Source: an uncultured Bacteroides sp.
Lineage (GTDB): Bacteria > Bacteroidota > Bacteroidia > Bacteroidales > Bacteroidaceae
Assembly (NCBI GenBank): GCA_905201685.1
Contig: CAJKOW010000044.1
Span: forward strand, 1-14,747
Direction of reading: 5' to 3'
Length of the DNA stretch: 14,747 nt
The position numbers and the translations under genes are program-made. Positions 1-6,419 of this stretch are shown here, one piece after another. The notes under the pieces were generated by a model. It was not told the DNA's origin and ran no database searches. It saw nothing but the letters and a program-made list of their open reading frames with translations. Positions within the stretch are counted from its first letter, which is position 1. Each line of letters opens with the position of its first letter.

Positions 1-620
1 AAACACTGATTATAGCCACCGGGGCAACTGCCAAATACCTGGGGCTGGAAGACGAGAAAAAGTATGCGGGCATGGGTGTCAGTGCCTGTGCAACATGCGA
101 CGGCTTCTTCTATCGCAAGAAGTTGGTGGCCGTAGTGGGCGGTGGCGACACGGCTTGCGAAGAGGCTTCCTATTTGGCCAGTCTGGCATCGAAGGTCTAT
201 CTGATTGTGCGCAAGCCTTTCCTGCGTGCCTCTAAAATCATGCAGGAGCGTGTGCTGAACAATGATAAGATCGAAGTCTTGTTCGAACACAATGCCGTAG
301 GTCTGTATGGCGAAAACGGAGTAGAAGGCGTGCATCTGGTAAAACGTATGGGGCAGCCTGATGAAGAACGTTACGATCGTGCCATTGATGGATTCTTCTT
401 GGCGATAGGTCACGAACCCAACTCAAAAATCTTCAAACCTTACTTGGATACCGACGAAGTGGGTTACATCCTGACGGAACCCGGTACGCCACGAACTAAG
501 CTTCCGGGTGTGTTCGCTGCCGGTGACGTGGCCGATCCTCATTATCGTCAGGCCATTACTGCTGCAGCCAGCGGATGCAAAGCAGCAATCGAAGCAGAAC
601 GATTCCTCCAGTTAGGATAA
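1..620 (+). CDS. trxB: Thioredoxin reductase, 3' part (5' end outside window)
   Basis: This flavoenzyme passes electrons from NADPH through FAD and a redox-active disulfide to thioredoxin in the cytoplasm. The reading frame is open from base 3 to the TAA at 618-620, giving 205 codons. The family is usually about 310-320 residues, so roughly the first third, including the FAD-binding GxGxxG, is missing. Visible marks in order are the ATG loop typical of the first FAD segment (near bases 18-26), the active-site CATC in SACATCDGFFY, the NADPH-binding VVGGGDTACEEA with the following VYLIVRK strand, and the C-terminal FAD motif GVFAAGDVADP followed by YRQAITAAASGCKAA. The gene ends intact and is convergent with the Crp-like gene. 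No frameshift or odd composition was seen. The CxxC together with the NADPH domain separates it from ferredoxin-NADP reductase homologues. Confidence 0.95.
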   Translation, partial: TLIIATGATAKYLGLEDEKKYAGMGVSACATCDGFFYRKKLVAVVGGGDTACEEASYLASLASKVYLIVRKPFLRASKIMQERVLNNDKIEVLFEHNAVGLYGENGVEGVHLVKRMGQPDEERYDRAIDGFFLAIGHEPNSKIFKPYLDTDEVGYILTEPGTPRTKLPGVFAAGDVADPHYRQAITAAASGCKAAIEAERFLQLG

Positions 621-627
621 AAAAGAA

Positions 628-668
628 AGCAGGCGGCGATGCACTTACAGTGTACAAGCCGTCCTGCT
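628..668 (+). terminator. Long hairpin just after trxB
   Basis: AGCAGG and CGGC (628-637) pair with GCCG and CCTGCT (658-668, one bulged T). Inside, TGCACT (640-645) pairs with AGTGTA (649-654, one G-T wobble) around a TAC loop. It starts 8 bases after the trxB stop, as a transcript-ending or 3'-protecting hairpin would. The nearest T-run (about nine T, from 703) is roughly 35 bases further on, so this is not a classical intrinsic terminator. It may act with a factor or stabilise the 3' end. Confidence 0.45.
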
Positions 669-715
669 ACCTATAACTTTCACAGAGAATAAATGATCGG
701 GTCGTTTTTTTTTCA

Positions 716-764
716 GTTAGGGAAAAATATTTTTCTAACCGGTTAGCTATATTTTCCTAACCGG
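716..764 (-). terminator. GTTAG/CTAAC hairpin region, probable terminator of the Crp-like gene
   Basis: On the minus strand, 10 bases after the regulator's stop codon, CCGGTTAG and CTAACCGG form an 8-bp perfect stem (arms at + coordinates 757-764 and 739-746) with a 10-base AT-rich loop. The transcript then reads TTAGAAAAATATTTTT, so a U-run follows after a short gap. A second dyad (GTTAG 716-720 with CTAAC 735-739) abuts it and encloses the 12-bp palindrome AAAAATATTTTT. Position and structure fit a terminator serving the convergent gene end. The alternating half-sites could also be a binding site. Confidence 0.45.
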
Positions 765-771
765 AGATGCA

Positions 772-1473
772 TTATCCGATCTTACTGATTTTTTTCAGTT
801 TCTCTTCGTCGATGATTTTGATTTTCCGTCCGTCGATGGTGATGAGGCGTTCCGTGGCAAATTGTGAGAGGGTACGTATCGCATTCGATGTCGTCATGTT
901 TGATAGATTGGCCAGATCCTCTCGTGACAGGTAAATACTCAGTGTGGAACCATCTTCTTCCAAGCCGTAACTTTCTTTTAAGAACAACAGCGATTCTGCC
1001 AGTCTTCCCCGGATATGCTTTTGTGTCAGGTTGACTGTGCGTTCATCGGCAATACCGAGGTCGATGGACAGCTGTTTGATGAAAAACATAGCCAGATTGT
1101 TGTTTTGTGTGACCAATGTCATGATGGCAGTCATTGGTATCAGGCAGATGATGGATGGTTCGAAAGCTGTGGCAGCAGTGACGTAGTCTTCCTTGGCAAA
1201 ATAAGCACGGTATCCGAAATATTCGACGGGCTTAATCATTCGAATAATCTGACTTCTTCCACCTACTCCGTCTTTGTGTATTTTGACTTTGCCTGTCAAC
1301 AGGCACATCAGGGAAGTCGGGGTTTCTCCTTCACAATAGATCACTTCGTTCTTCTTGTAATTCTGGAGGGTAAAGTGGTTGGAAAGAAACTCCCGTTGCT
1401 CCTCATTAAGAGGCGACCACATATCGGCTATTAGTTCCGGAATATTTATATCTGATAAGTTTATTTTTACCAT
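772..1473 (-). CDS. Crp/Fnr-family transcription regulator (possible Cur/BT4338 orthologue)
   Basis: A 233-residue DNA-binding regulator of the Crp/Fnr superfamily. Residues about 20-130 look like the cyclic-nucleotide-binding beta-barrel domain, with YKKNEVIYCEGETPTSLMCLLTGKVKIHK (38-67) matching its pattern of a glycine-rich turn followed by a GxVKI strand. A dimerisation helix spans about 125-150. A winged helix-turn-helix lies at about 180-213, with LSREDLANLSNMTTSNAIRTL as the helix pair. The arginine/serine signature of a cAMP pocket is not evident, so the ligand is unknown. I chose the ATG at 1471-1473: a longer frame reaches 1611, but it would begin inside the glnN terminator and adds a low-complexity F/C-rich tail. 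Gene order (glnN, then an S1 gene nearby) matches my memory of B. thetaiotaomicron BT4338, called Cur, a global activator of carbohydrate use. That identity is inference. Confidence 0.9.
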   Translation of the reverse strand: MVKINLSDINIPELIADMWSPLNEEQREFLSNHFTLQNYKKNEVIYCEGETPTSLMCLLTGKVKIHKDGVGGRSQIIRMIKPVEYFGYRAYFAKEDYVTAATAFEPSIICLIPMTAIMTLVTQNNNLAMFFIKQLSIDLGIADERTVNLTQKHIRGRLAESLLFLKESYGLEEDGSTLSIYLSREDLANLSNMTTSNAIRTLSQFATERLITIDGRKIKIIDEEKLKKISKIG

Positions 1474-1500
1474 ACTGCTGCAAAACTGTGTTCTACAGCA

Positions 1501-1508
1501 CAAATGTA
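1501..1508 (-). promoter_or_regulatory. Candidate promoter -7 box for the Crp-like gene
   Basis: On the minus strand this reads TACATTTG, a full match to the Bacteroides -7 consensus TAnnTTTG. It would start RNA near 1494 with a leader of about 20 bases. No TTTG lies at the expected -33 position, so the promoter may need an activator. A dyad is centred where the -33 element should be. Confidence 0.4.
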
Positions 1509-1518
1509 GGAAGAAAAA

Positions 1519-1539
1519 ATCAAATATTACGCATTTGAT
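1519..1539. promoter_or_regulatory. 21-bp dyad upstream of the Crp-like gene, possible operator
   Basis: ATCAAAT (1519-1525) and ATTTGAT (1533-1539) form a perfect 7-bp inverted repeat with a 7-bp spacer. Its centre, 1529, lies about 35 bp upstream of the start site predicted from the TACATTTG box. Such symmetry and placement suit a dimeric regulator, perhaps the gene's own product. The half-sites do not match the E. coli Crp site TGTGA, and nothing shows directly which protein binds. Confidence 0.35.
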
Positions 1540-1596
1540 ATAAAAATGTGCAAGATTTTTGTAAAAACTAAGCTTGTTGACTGAATTACTATAGAA

Positions 1597-1646
1597 AAAT
1601 AGGTTGGACACTCCTGCTTTTAGGGGGCGGTATGTCCAACCTATTT
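1597..1646 (-). terminator. Intrinsic terminator of glnN
   Basis: AAATAGGTTGGACA (1597-1610) pairs perfectly with TGTCCAACCTATTT (1633-1646), a 14-bp stem. CTCCT and AGGGG inside can extend it. On the minus strand the stem starts 26 bases past the glnN stop and runs into a TTTTT tract, the classical intrinsic form. It isolates glnN from the downstream Crp-like gene. Confidence 0.85.
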
Positions 1647-1672
1647 GGAAAAAGTGGGAAAAGTACCGTTAC

Positions 1673-3862
1673 TTATTTTGTAAATAAAAGTTCTCTATAC
1701 TTCGGCAATGGCCATATTTCATCATCTACTTCCATCTCTAAATGGTCGATGTGATCACGGATGCTTGTCAGGTACGGCCGGACATTTTCTTCGTATGCAA
1801 ATGCCTTGTCTTTGTAGTTGTCCATGTGATTGGCTACTTTGCGGGCTTCTGTCATTTCTCGTACTTGCATTTTGATGGCTGTAACCCTGCGGGAAATCTC
1901 ACGGATCAGTTCTTTGCGATCGGCACTAAGCACTTCGTATTCTTCGGGCGAGAACGTTTCGCGTAATCCGCGCAGGTTTTCTAACAGTCTGTTCTGGTAG
2001 CTGACTGCTGTCGGAACAATATGATTGATGGCCAGATCGCCTAACACACGGCTCTCGATTTGCACTTTCATGGTGAACTTTTCCAATTCTACTTCGAGTC
2101 GGCTTGCCAGCTCGGTTTCGTTGAAAATATGCTCACCGATGAGGACGGCTTTCGATTGGTTGTCCATGTAGCGCATCAGTGCTTCGGGCACGTGGCAGAT
2201 GTTGGTCAGTCCCCGTCGGGCCGCTTCTTGTTTCCATTCTTCCGAATAACCGTCGCCTTCGAAGCGGATGGGTTCGGAGGCAATGATGGCCTCTTTCAGT
2301 GTCCGGAAGATAGCTTCTTCTTTACTGATGCCCTCTTCCATTGCTTTGTCGATGGAAGCTTTGAATTCGTTTAGTTGGTTGGCCATGGCTGCATTGATGG
2401 CAATCATGGCAGCAGCACAATTGGATGACGAGCCGGCAGCTCTGAATTCAAAACGATTTCCGGTGAAAGCAAAAGGTGAAGTACGATTGCGGTCGGTGGT
2501 GTCCAAAAGTATCTCGGGAATACGTTCAATGCCCAGCTTCAGCGTGGTCTTTTCTTCGGCTGTCATCTTGTTGTCGCTTATCTGGCGTGAAAATTCATCG
2601 AGGATGCCGCTCAATTGTTTTCCAAGGAAAATGGACAGAATAGCCGGTGGCGCTTCGTTGGCTCCTAATCGGTAACTGTTTCCTGCACTGCTGATAGAGG
2701 CACGTAGCAGGTCTTGGTTTTTATATACCATCATCAGGACGTTTACCAGAAATGTGAGGAACAGCATGTTGCTTTTCGGATTCTTACCGGGAGCAAAAAG
2801 ATTGATGCCGGTGTTGGTACAGAGCGACCAATTGTTGTGTTTTCCGGAACCGTTGACTCCGTTATATGGCTTTTCGTGCAACAAAACGGCAAAATTATGT
2901 TTCCGTGCTATGCGTTTCATCAAATCCATGACCAGCTGATTGTGGTCATTGGCAAGATTGACATTTTCAAAGATAGGTGCTAATTCAAACTGATTGGGGG
3001 CAACTTCGTTGTGGCGTGTTTTTACGGGAATGCCTAATTTATGGCATTCTATTTCCAGCTCTTTCATGAAGGCTGTCACTCTGGGGGGGATAGAGCCAAA
3101 GTAATGGTCTTCGAGTTGTTGGTCTTTGGCTGAAGAGTGCCCCATTAGTGTGCGTCCTGTCAGACACAGGTCGGGGCGGGCATTATAAAGTGCCAGATCA
3201 ACTAAGAAGTATTCTTGTTCCCAACCTAAGTTGGCAAACACACGGGTAATGTTCTTGTCGAACAATTGGCATACTTCAGTTGCTGCCTTGTCAACTGCTG
3301 CAAGTGCCTTCAGTAAAGGTGTTTTGTAGTCCAATGCTTCGCCTGTGTAGGAAATGAAGATGGTAGGGATACATAAGGTTGTATCCACTACGAATGCCGG
3401 TGACGAAACGTCCCATGCGGTATATCCGCGTGCTTCAAAGGTGTTTCTGATGCCTCCATTGGGGAAGGATGAGGCGTCAGGTTCCTGCTGGATGAGCAGT
3501 TTTCCGGAGAAACGTTCGATGACTTCTGAATCTTCGCCAAACTCGATAAAGCCATCATGCTTCTCGGCTGTGCCGTCGGTCAGCGGTTGAAACCAGTGGG
3601 TGTAGTGGGTAACGTTCAGGGATTTGGCCCAGCTTTTCATGCCGTTGGCAATTAAATCGGCCATTTCACGGCTGATAGGTGTACCTTTTTCAATGGCGTC
3701 TTTTACAGCTTTGTAGGCTTCTTTAGGCAGGTATTCCTGCATCTTCTTCCGGTCGAAAACATGGCTGCCGTAGTAATCGGACAGCTTGTTCGAGGGAATA
3801 GTGACTTCCAGGGGGCGACGATTGGCCAACTCCTGTAAAGCAAAAAATCTCATTTTTGACAT
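1673..3862 (-). CDS. glnN: Glutamine synthetase type III
   Basis: Joins ammonia to glutamate with ATP to make glutamine in the cytoplasm. It is the main ammonia-assimilating enzyme type of Bacteroides. From the ATG at 3860-3862 the protein has 729 residues, the length I recall for B. fragilis GlnN and far longer than type I enzymes (about 470). Residues 1-160 match the type III N-terminal domain, with FALQELANRRPLEV near the start. Catalytic-domain motifs are GWEQEYFLVD (213-222), RHNEVAPNQFELAP (283-296), KPYNGVNGSGKHNNWS (331-346, the ATP/glutamate-binding element) and NRFEFRAAGSSSN further on. A frame extension to 3898 adds 12 polar residues (PNNQQKEKTT) but lacks family support and overlaps the predicted promoter. 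No adenylylation-loop tyrosine motif like that of type I was seen, as expected for this type. The gene has its own promoter and terminator. Confidence 0.97.
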   Translation of the reverse strand: MSKMRFFALQELANRRPLEVTIPSNKLSDYYGSHVFDRKKMQEYLPKEAYKAVKDAIEKGTPISREMADLIANGMKSWAKSLNVTHYTHWFQPLTDGTAEKHDGFIEFGEDSEVIERFSGKLLIQQEPDASSFPNGGIRNTFEARGYTAWDVSSPAFVVDTTLCIPTIFISYTGEALDYKTPLLKALAAVDKAATEVCQLFDKNITRVFANLGWEQEYFLVDLALYNARPDLCLTGRTLMGHSSAKDQQLEDHYFGSIPPRVTAFMKELEIECHKLGIPVKTRHNEVAPNQFELAPIFENVNLANDHNQLVMDLMKRIARKHNFAVLLHEKPYNGVNGSGKHNNWSLCTNTGINLFAPGKNPKSNMLFLTFLVNVLMMVYKNQDLLRASISSAGNSYRLGANEAPPAILSIFLGKQLSGILDEFSRQISDNKMTAEEKTTLKLGIERIPEILLDTTDRNRTSPFAFTGNRFEFRAAGSSSNCAAAMIAINAAMANQLNEFKASIDKAMEEGISKEEAIFRTLKEAIIASEPIRFEGDGYSEEWKQEAARRGLTNICHVPEALMRYMDNQSKAVLIGEHIFNETELASRLEVELEKFTMKVQIESRVLGDLAINHIVPTAVSYQNRLLENLRGLRETFSPEEYEVLSADRKELIREISRRVTAIKMQVREMTEARKVANHMDNYKDKAFAYEENVRPYLTSIRDHIDHLEMEVDDEIWPLPKYRELLFTK

Positions 3863-3895
3863 GGTTGTCTTTTCTTTTTGTTGGTTGTTTGGCTG

Positions 3896-3903
3896 CAAAA
3901 ATA
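3896..3903 (-). promoter_or_regulatory. Candidate glnN promoter -7 box
   Basis: On the minus strand this reads TATTTTTG, matching TAnnTTTG. It predicts RNA starting near 3889 and a leader of about 27 bases before the ATG at 3862. No TTTG occurs at the expected -33 position. It lies only 12 bp from the oppositely directed -7 box of the DUF5686 gene. Confidence 0.45.
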
Positions 3904-3915
3904 CACCTTTTTTTC

Positions 3916-3923
3916 TATATTTG
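3916..3923 (+). promoter_or_regulatory. Candidate promoter -7 box for the DUF5686 gene
   Basis: TATATTTG matches TAnnTTTG. A TTTG at 3888-3891 could be the -33 element, although the 24-bp gap is longer than the usual 19-21. RNA would start near 3930, which puts the ATG-less stretch before 3950 in a short leader and supports GTG at 3950 as the start. Confidence 0.5.
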
Positions 3924-3949
3924 CCCCTGTCTATAATGAGATATTACGA

Positions 3950-6196
3950 GTGAAACGTTTAATATATATATGTGTAGGACTCATTGTGTCGCTTTTGTGC
4001 TTTTCGGAGGCGATGGGTAAGGATGTCCCCAATGTGTATGGTAAACGTGGTATTTCGGCAGATTCGATTATGGAGAAGGTCATTTTCTTCGCTCCGTTTT
4101 ACGAAAGTATTGTCGATGAATATCGTGCCGAACTTTATATTAAAGGACGGGTCAATATCCGTAAAAAGAATCATATTATCCGTTTTTTGCCTACGATGTT
4201 TCGGGTGCGAAAAGGGGTAAACGAGTATATGATGGAGACCTACAGTGATTTGCACTTTACTGCTCCGGACATATACGACCAAAAGGTTAAAGCCAGTGTA
4301 GGGACTGCTTCGGAGTTTTGGCAAGCTGACGGGCGATTGCTGGAATATTTTCACATAAATGTTTATTCCTCCACTTTGCTTTATGATAAATTGCTGTCTC
4401 CGTTGGCCCGCAATGCCAAAAAGTATTATACCTATTACATTGACTCCATAATGGGGCCTGAGTTCAATCGTCAATATAAAATCCGCTTTATTCCCAAAAG
4501 CAAAAGTTTTCAGTTGGTCGGTGGATACATGATTGTCAGTGACAATGTGTGGAGCATTCGTGAGATTCGTTTTGCGGGACGTTCCGAACTGTTTCGTTAT
4601 GACAATTTGTTGAAGATGGGTGAAGTCGGGGAGCCTGACGAATTCCTGCCCATTCATTATTCGGTAGAAGGATCCTTTCGTTTTTTGGGAAATGTGATAG
4701 ACGGTAGTTATACGGCTTCGCTCAAGTATAACGAAATTTCTCAGAAAGAAGGAGTACGAGACATCGAAAAACAAGATAAATCGAGATACGATCTGACTGA
4801 ATCTTATACGTTAAGCAATGATACGAACGCGTATCAGCGTGATACGGCTTCTTTCAATTTATTGCGTCCCATACCTCTTACCGAACACGAACAGTTGTTG
4901 TATCAGAACTATTTTTTGCATCGCGATACGGCAGGTGTGAAGAAGAAAATAGTAAATAAAAATCTTGAATTCTGGGGACAGATAGGAGATGCGCTTATTA
5001 GTCGATATACGGTTAATCTGGATAAATTGGGCAGTGTGCGATGCTCGCCATTGATCAATCCTTTGCTTTTAAGTTACAGTGGTTCGAACGGAATATCCTA
5101 TCGGCAGGAGTTTAAATACAATCGGTTGTTCTCTGGTGACCGTCTTTTGAGGATAGTTCCACGAATCGGATATAACTTTACGCAAAAAGAATTTTATTGG
5201 AGGGTAAGAAGCGATTTTGATTACTGGCCCCGCAAACGTGTAGCTTTGCATGTAGAGTTTGGTAACGGTAACCGGATTTATAGTAGTGATGTACTCGACG
5301 ATTTAAAGGCTATTCCGGACAGTTTGTTCGATTTCAATCAGATTCATTTGGATTATTTCAAGGATTTGTATCTGAATGTAGAGCACAGTTGGGAAATAGT
5401 CAATGGTTTGACACTGGATTTGGGTCTGTCGATTCACCGGCGTACGGAGGTAGAACGTTCTAATTTTGAAATTGTCTTTCCTGATACGCCTCCTGTCGCA
5501 CGCTCTACGACAGGCGAGCAGGCTGATCTTCCCGGTTTCGATCCGGAAATCCTGAATAAGTTTAGGCATACTTATAACAGTTTCGCTCCGAGGGTGCGTT
5601 TGACATGGAAGCCTGGACAGTATTATTACATGAATGGGGATCGTAAGGTGAACCTGAATTCAAAATACCCTACAATATCGGTTGACTGGGAACGTGGTAT
5701 TGGAGGACTCCTTAAGAACTCCGGAAGTTACGAACGGATTGAAGTTGATTTTCAGCACAATGTACCTTTGGGGCTGATGCGCGATTTGTATTTCCGACTT
5801 GGCTGGGGCGCATTCACGCGGCAGGAAGAACTTTACTTTGTGGATTTTGCCAACCTTCGCCGTTCCAATCTTCCTACAGGTTGGAACGATGATATCGGTG
5901 GGGTGTTTCAGTTGTTGGATGGTCGCTGGTACAACTCTTCGCGAAAGTATGCACGCGCTCACGTTGTTTATGAAGCACCTTTTTTGCTGATCAAACATTT
6001 GAATAAATATACGCAATATGTGTTGAATGAGCGTTTGTATTTCAATATGCTGTTTGTGCCTCACTTGAATCCTTATCTTGAATTTGGCTACGGTATTGGT
6101 ACACATATATTTGATTTTGGAGTATTTGCCAGTTTTGCCAATTGGCAGTATCAGGAGATTGGAGTCAAGTTCACATTCGAATTGTTCAATCGGTGA
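3950..6196 (+). CDS. DUF5686-family outer-membrane beta-barrel protein
   Basis: A 748-residue secreted protein of unknown function. The GTG at 3950-3952 is preferred because it opens a clear signal peptide (KRLIYICVGLIVSLLCFSEAMG, cleaved near residue 23) and follows the predicted promoter; the upstream in-frame ATG at 3878 precedes that promoter. Residues about 34-220 resemble the DUF5686 N-terminal part of Bacteroidota outer-membrane proteins. YKIRFIPKSKSFQ followed by GGYMIVSDNVWSIREI (about 176-206) is its most typical stretch. The rest alternates aromatic and polar strands and ends in FTFELFNR, as outer-membrane barrels do. Many relatives start with a carboxypeptidase-regulatory-like domain; here the mature protein begins almost directly with DUF5686. 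The Cys at residue 17 lacks a lipobox. The family call rests on pattern memory. Confidence 0.8.
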   Translation: MKRLIYICVGLIVSLLCFSEAMGKDVPNVYGKRGISADSIMEKVIFFAPFYESIVDEYRAELYIKGRVNIRKKNHIIRFLPTMFRVRKGVNEYMMETYSDLHFTAPDIYDQKVKASVGTASEFWQADGRLLEYFHINVYSSTLLYDKLLSPLARNAKKYYTYYIDSIMGPEFNRQYKIRFIPKSKSFQLVGGYMIVSDNVWSIREIRFAGRSELFRYDNLLKMGEVGEPDEFLPIHYSVEGSFRFLGNVIDGSYTASLKYNEISQKEGVRDIEKQDKSRYDLTESYTLSNDTNAYQRDTASFNLLRPIPLTEHEQLLYQNYFLHRDTAGVKKKIVNKNLEFWGQIGDALISRYTVNLDKLGSVRCSPLINPLLLSYSGSNGISYRQEFKYNRLFSGDRLLRIVPRIGYNFTQKEFYWRVRSDFDYWPRKRVALHVEFGNGNRIYSSDVLDDLKAIPDSLFDFNQIHLDYFKDLYLNVEHSWEIVNGLTLDLGLSIHRRTEVERSNFEIVFPDTPPVARSTTGEQADLPGFDPEILNKFRHTYNSFAPRVRLTWKPGQYYYMNGDRKVNLNSKYPTISVDWERGIGGLLKNSGSYERIEVDFQHNVPLGLMRDLYFRLGWGAFTRQEELYFVDFANLRRSNLPTGWNDDIGGVFQLLDGRWYNSSRKYARAHVVYEAPFLLIKHLNKYTQYVLNERLYFNMLFVPHLNPYLEFGYGIGTHIFDFGVFASFANWQYQEIGVKFTFELFNR

Positions 6197-6242
6197 TGCA
6201 GGTGAAGTGGAACTGACTGTTCTTTTATGGAGGATGCTTTTG

Positions 6243-6300
6243 AAAAAATGTGAAGTGCACATCGATTGAGTAGAGAAAGTATATACTTCTTCACTTTTTT
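6243..6300 (+). terminator. Probable terminator of the DUF5686 gene
   Basis: AAAAAA and GTGAAG (6243-6248, 6250-6255) can pair with CTTCAC and TTTTTT (6289-6300), and the right arm ends in a T-run. A 12-bp palindrome AAGTATATACTT (6277-6288) lies against the right arm, and ATGTG/CACAT (6248-6262) against the left, so alternative folds exist. It lies about 50 bases after the stop and upstream of the rpsA promoter. Confidence 0.5.
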
Positions 6301-6323
6301 CTCATTGTTTTTAGATAGAAGTT

Positions 6324-6354
6324 TTTGCTGTTCAAGAAAATACTATTATCTTTG
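6324..6354 (+). promoter_or_regulatory. rpsA promoter, -33/-7 type
   Basis: TTTG (6324-6327) and TATCTTTG (6347-6354) are separated by 19 bp, the only full two-element match to the Bacteroides sigma-ABfr consensus (TTTG, about 19-21 bp, TAnnTTTG) found in the window. RNA would start near 6361, giving a leader of about 60 bases. The leader is AT-rich with no Shine-Dalgarno sequence. A strong promoter suits a ribosomal protein gene. Confidence 0.8.
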
Positions 6355-6419
6355 CGCCCGATTTATTGAGTCAATATAAAGTCTCACTTAATTAACGAGT
6401 TAAACAAACAATTTTATTA

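Noticed and set aside
1474..1611. N-terminal extension of the Crp-like regulator
   Set aside because: It would start inside the glnN terminator stem and cover the predicted promoter. The added residues are low-complexity and precede a normal family start.
3878..3949. Upstream ATG start for the DUF5686 protein
   Set aside because: It would lie upstream of the predicted promoter and put about 24 residues ahead of a clean signal peptide.
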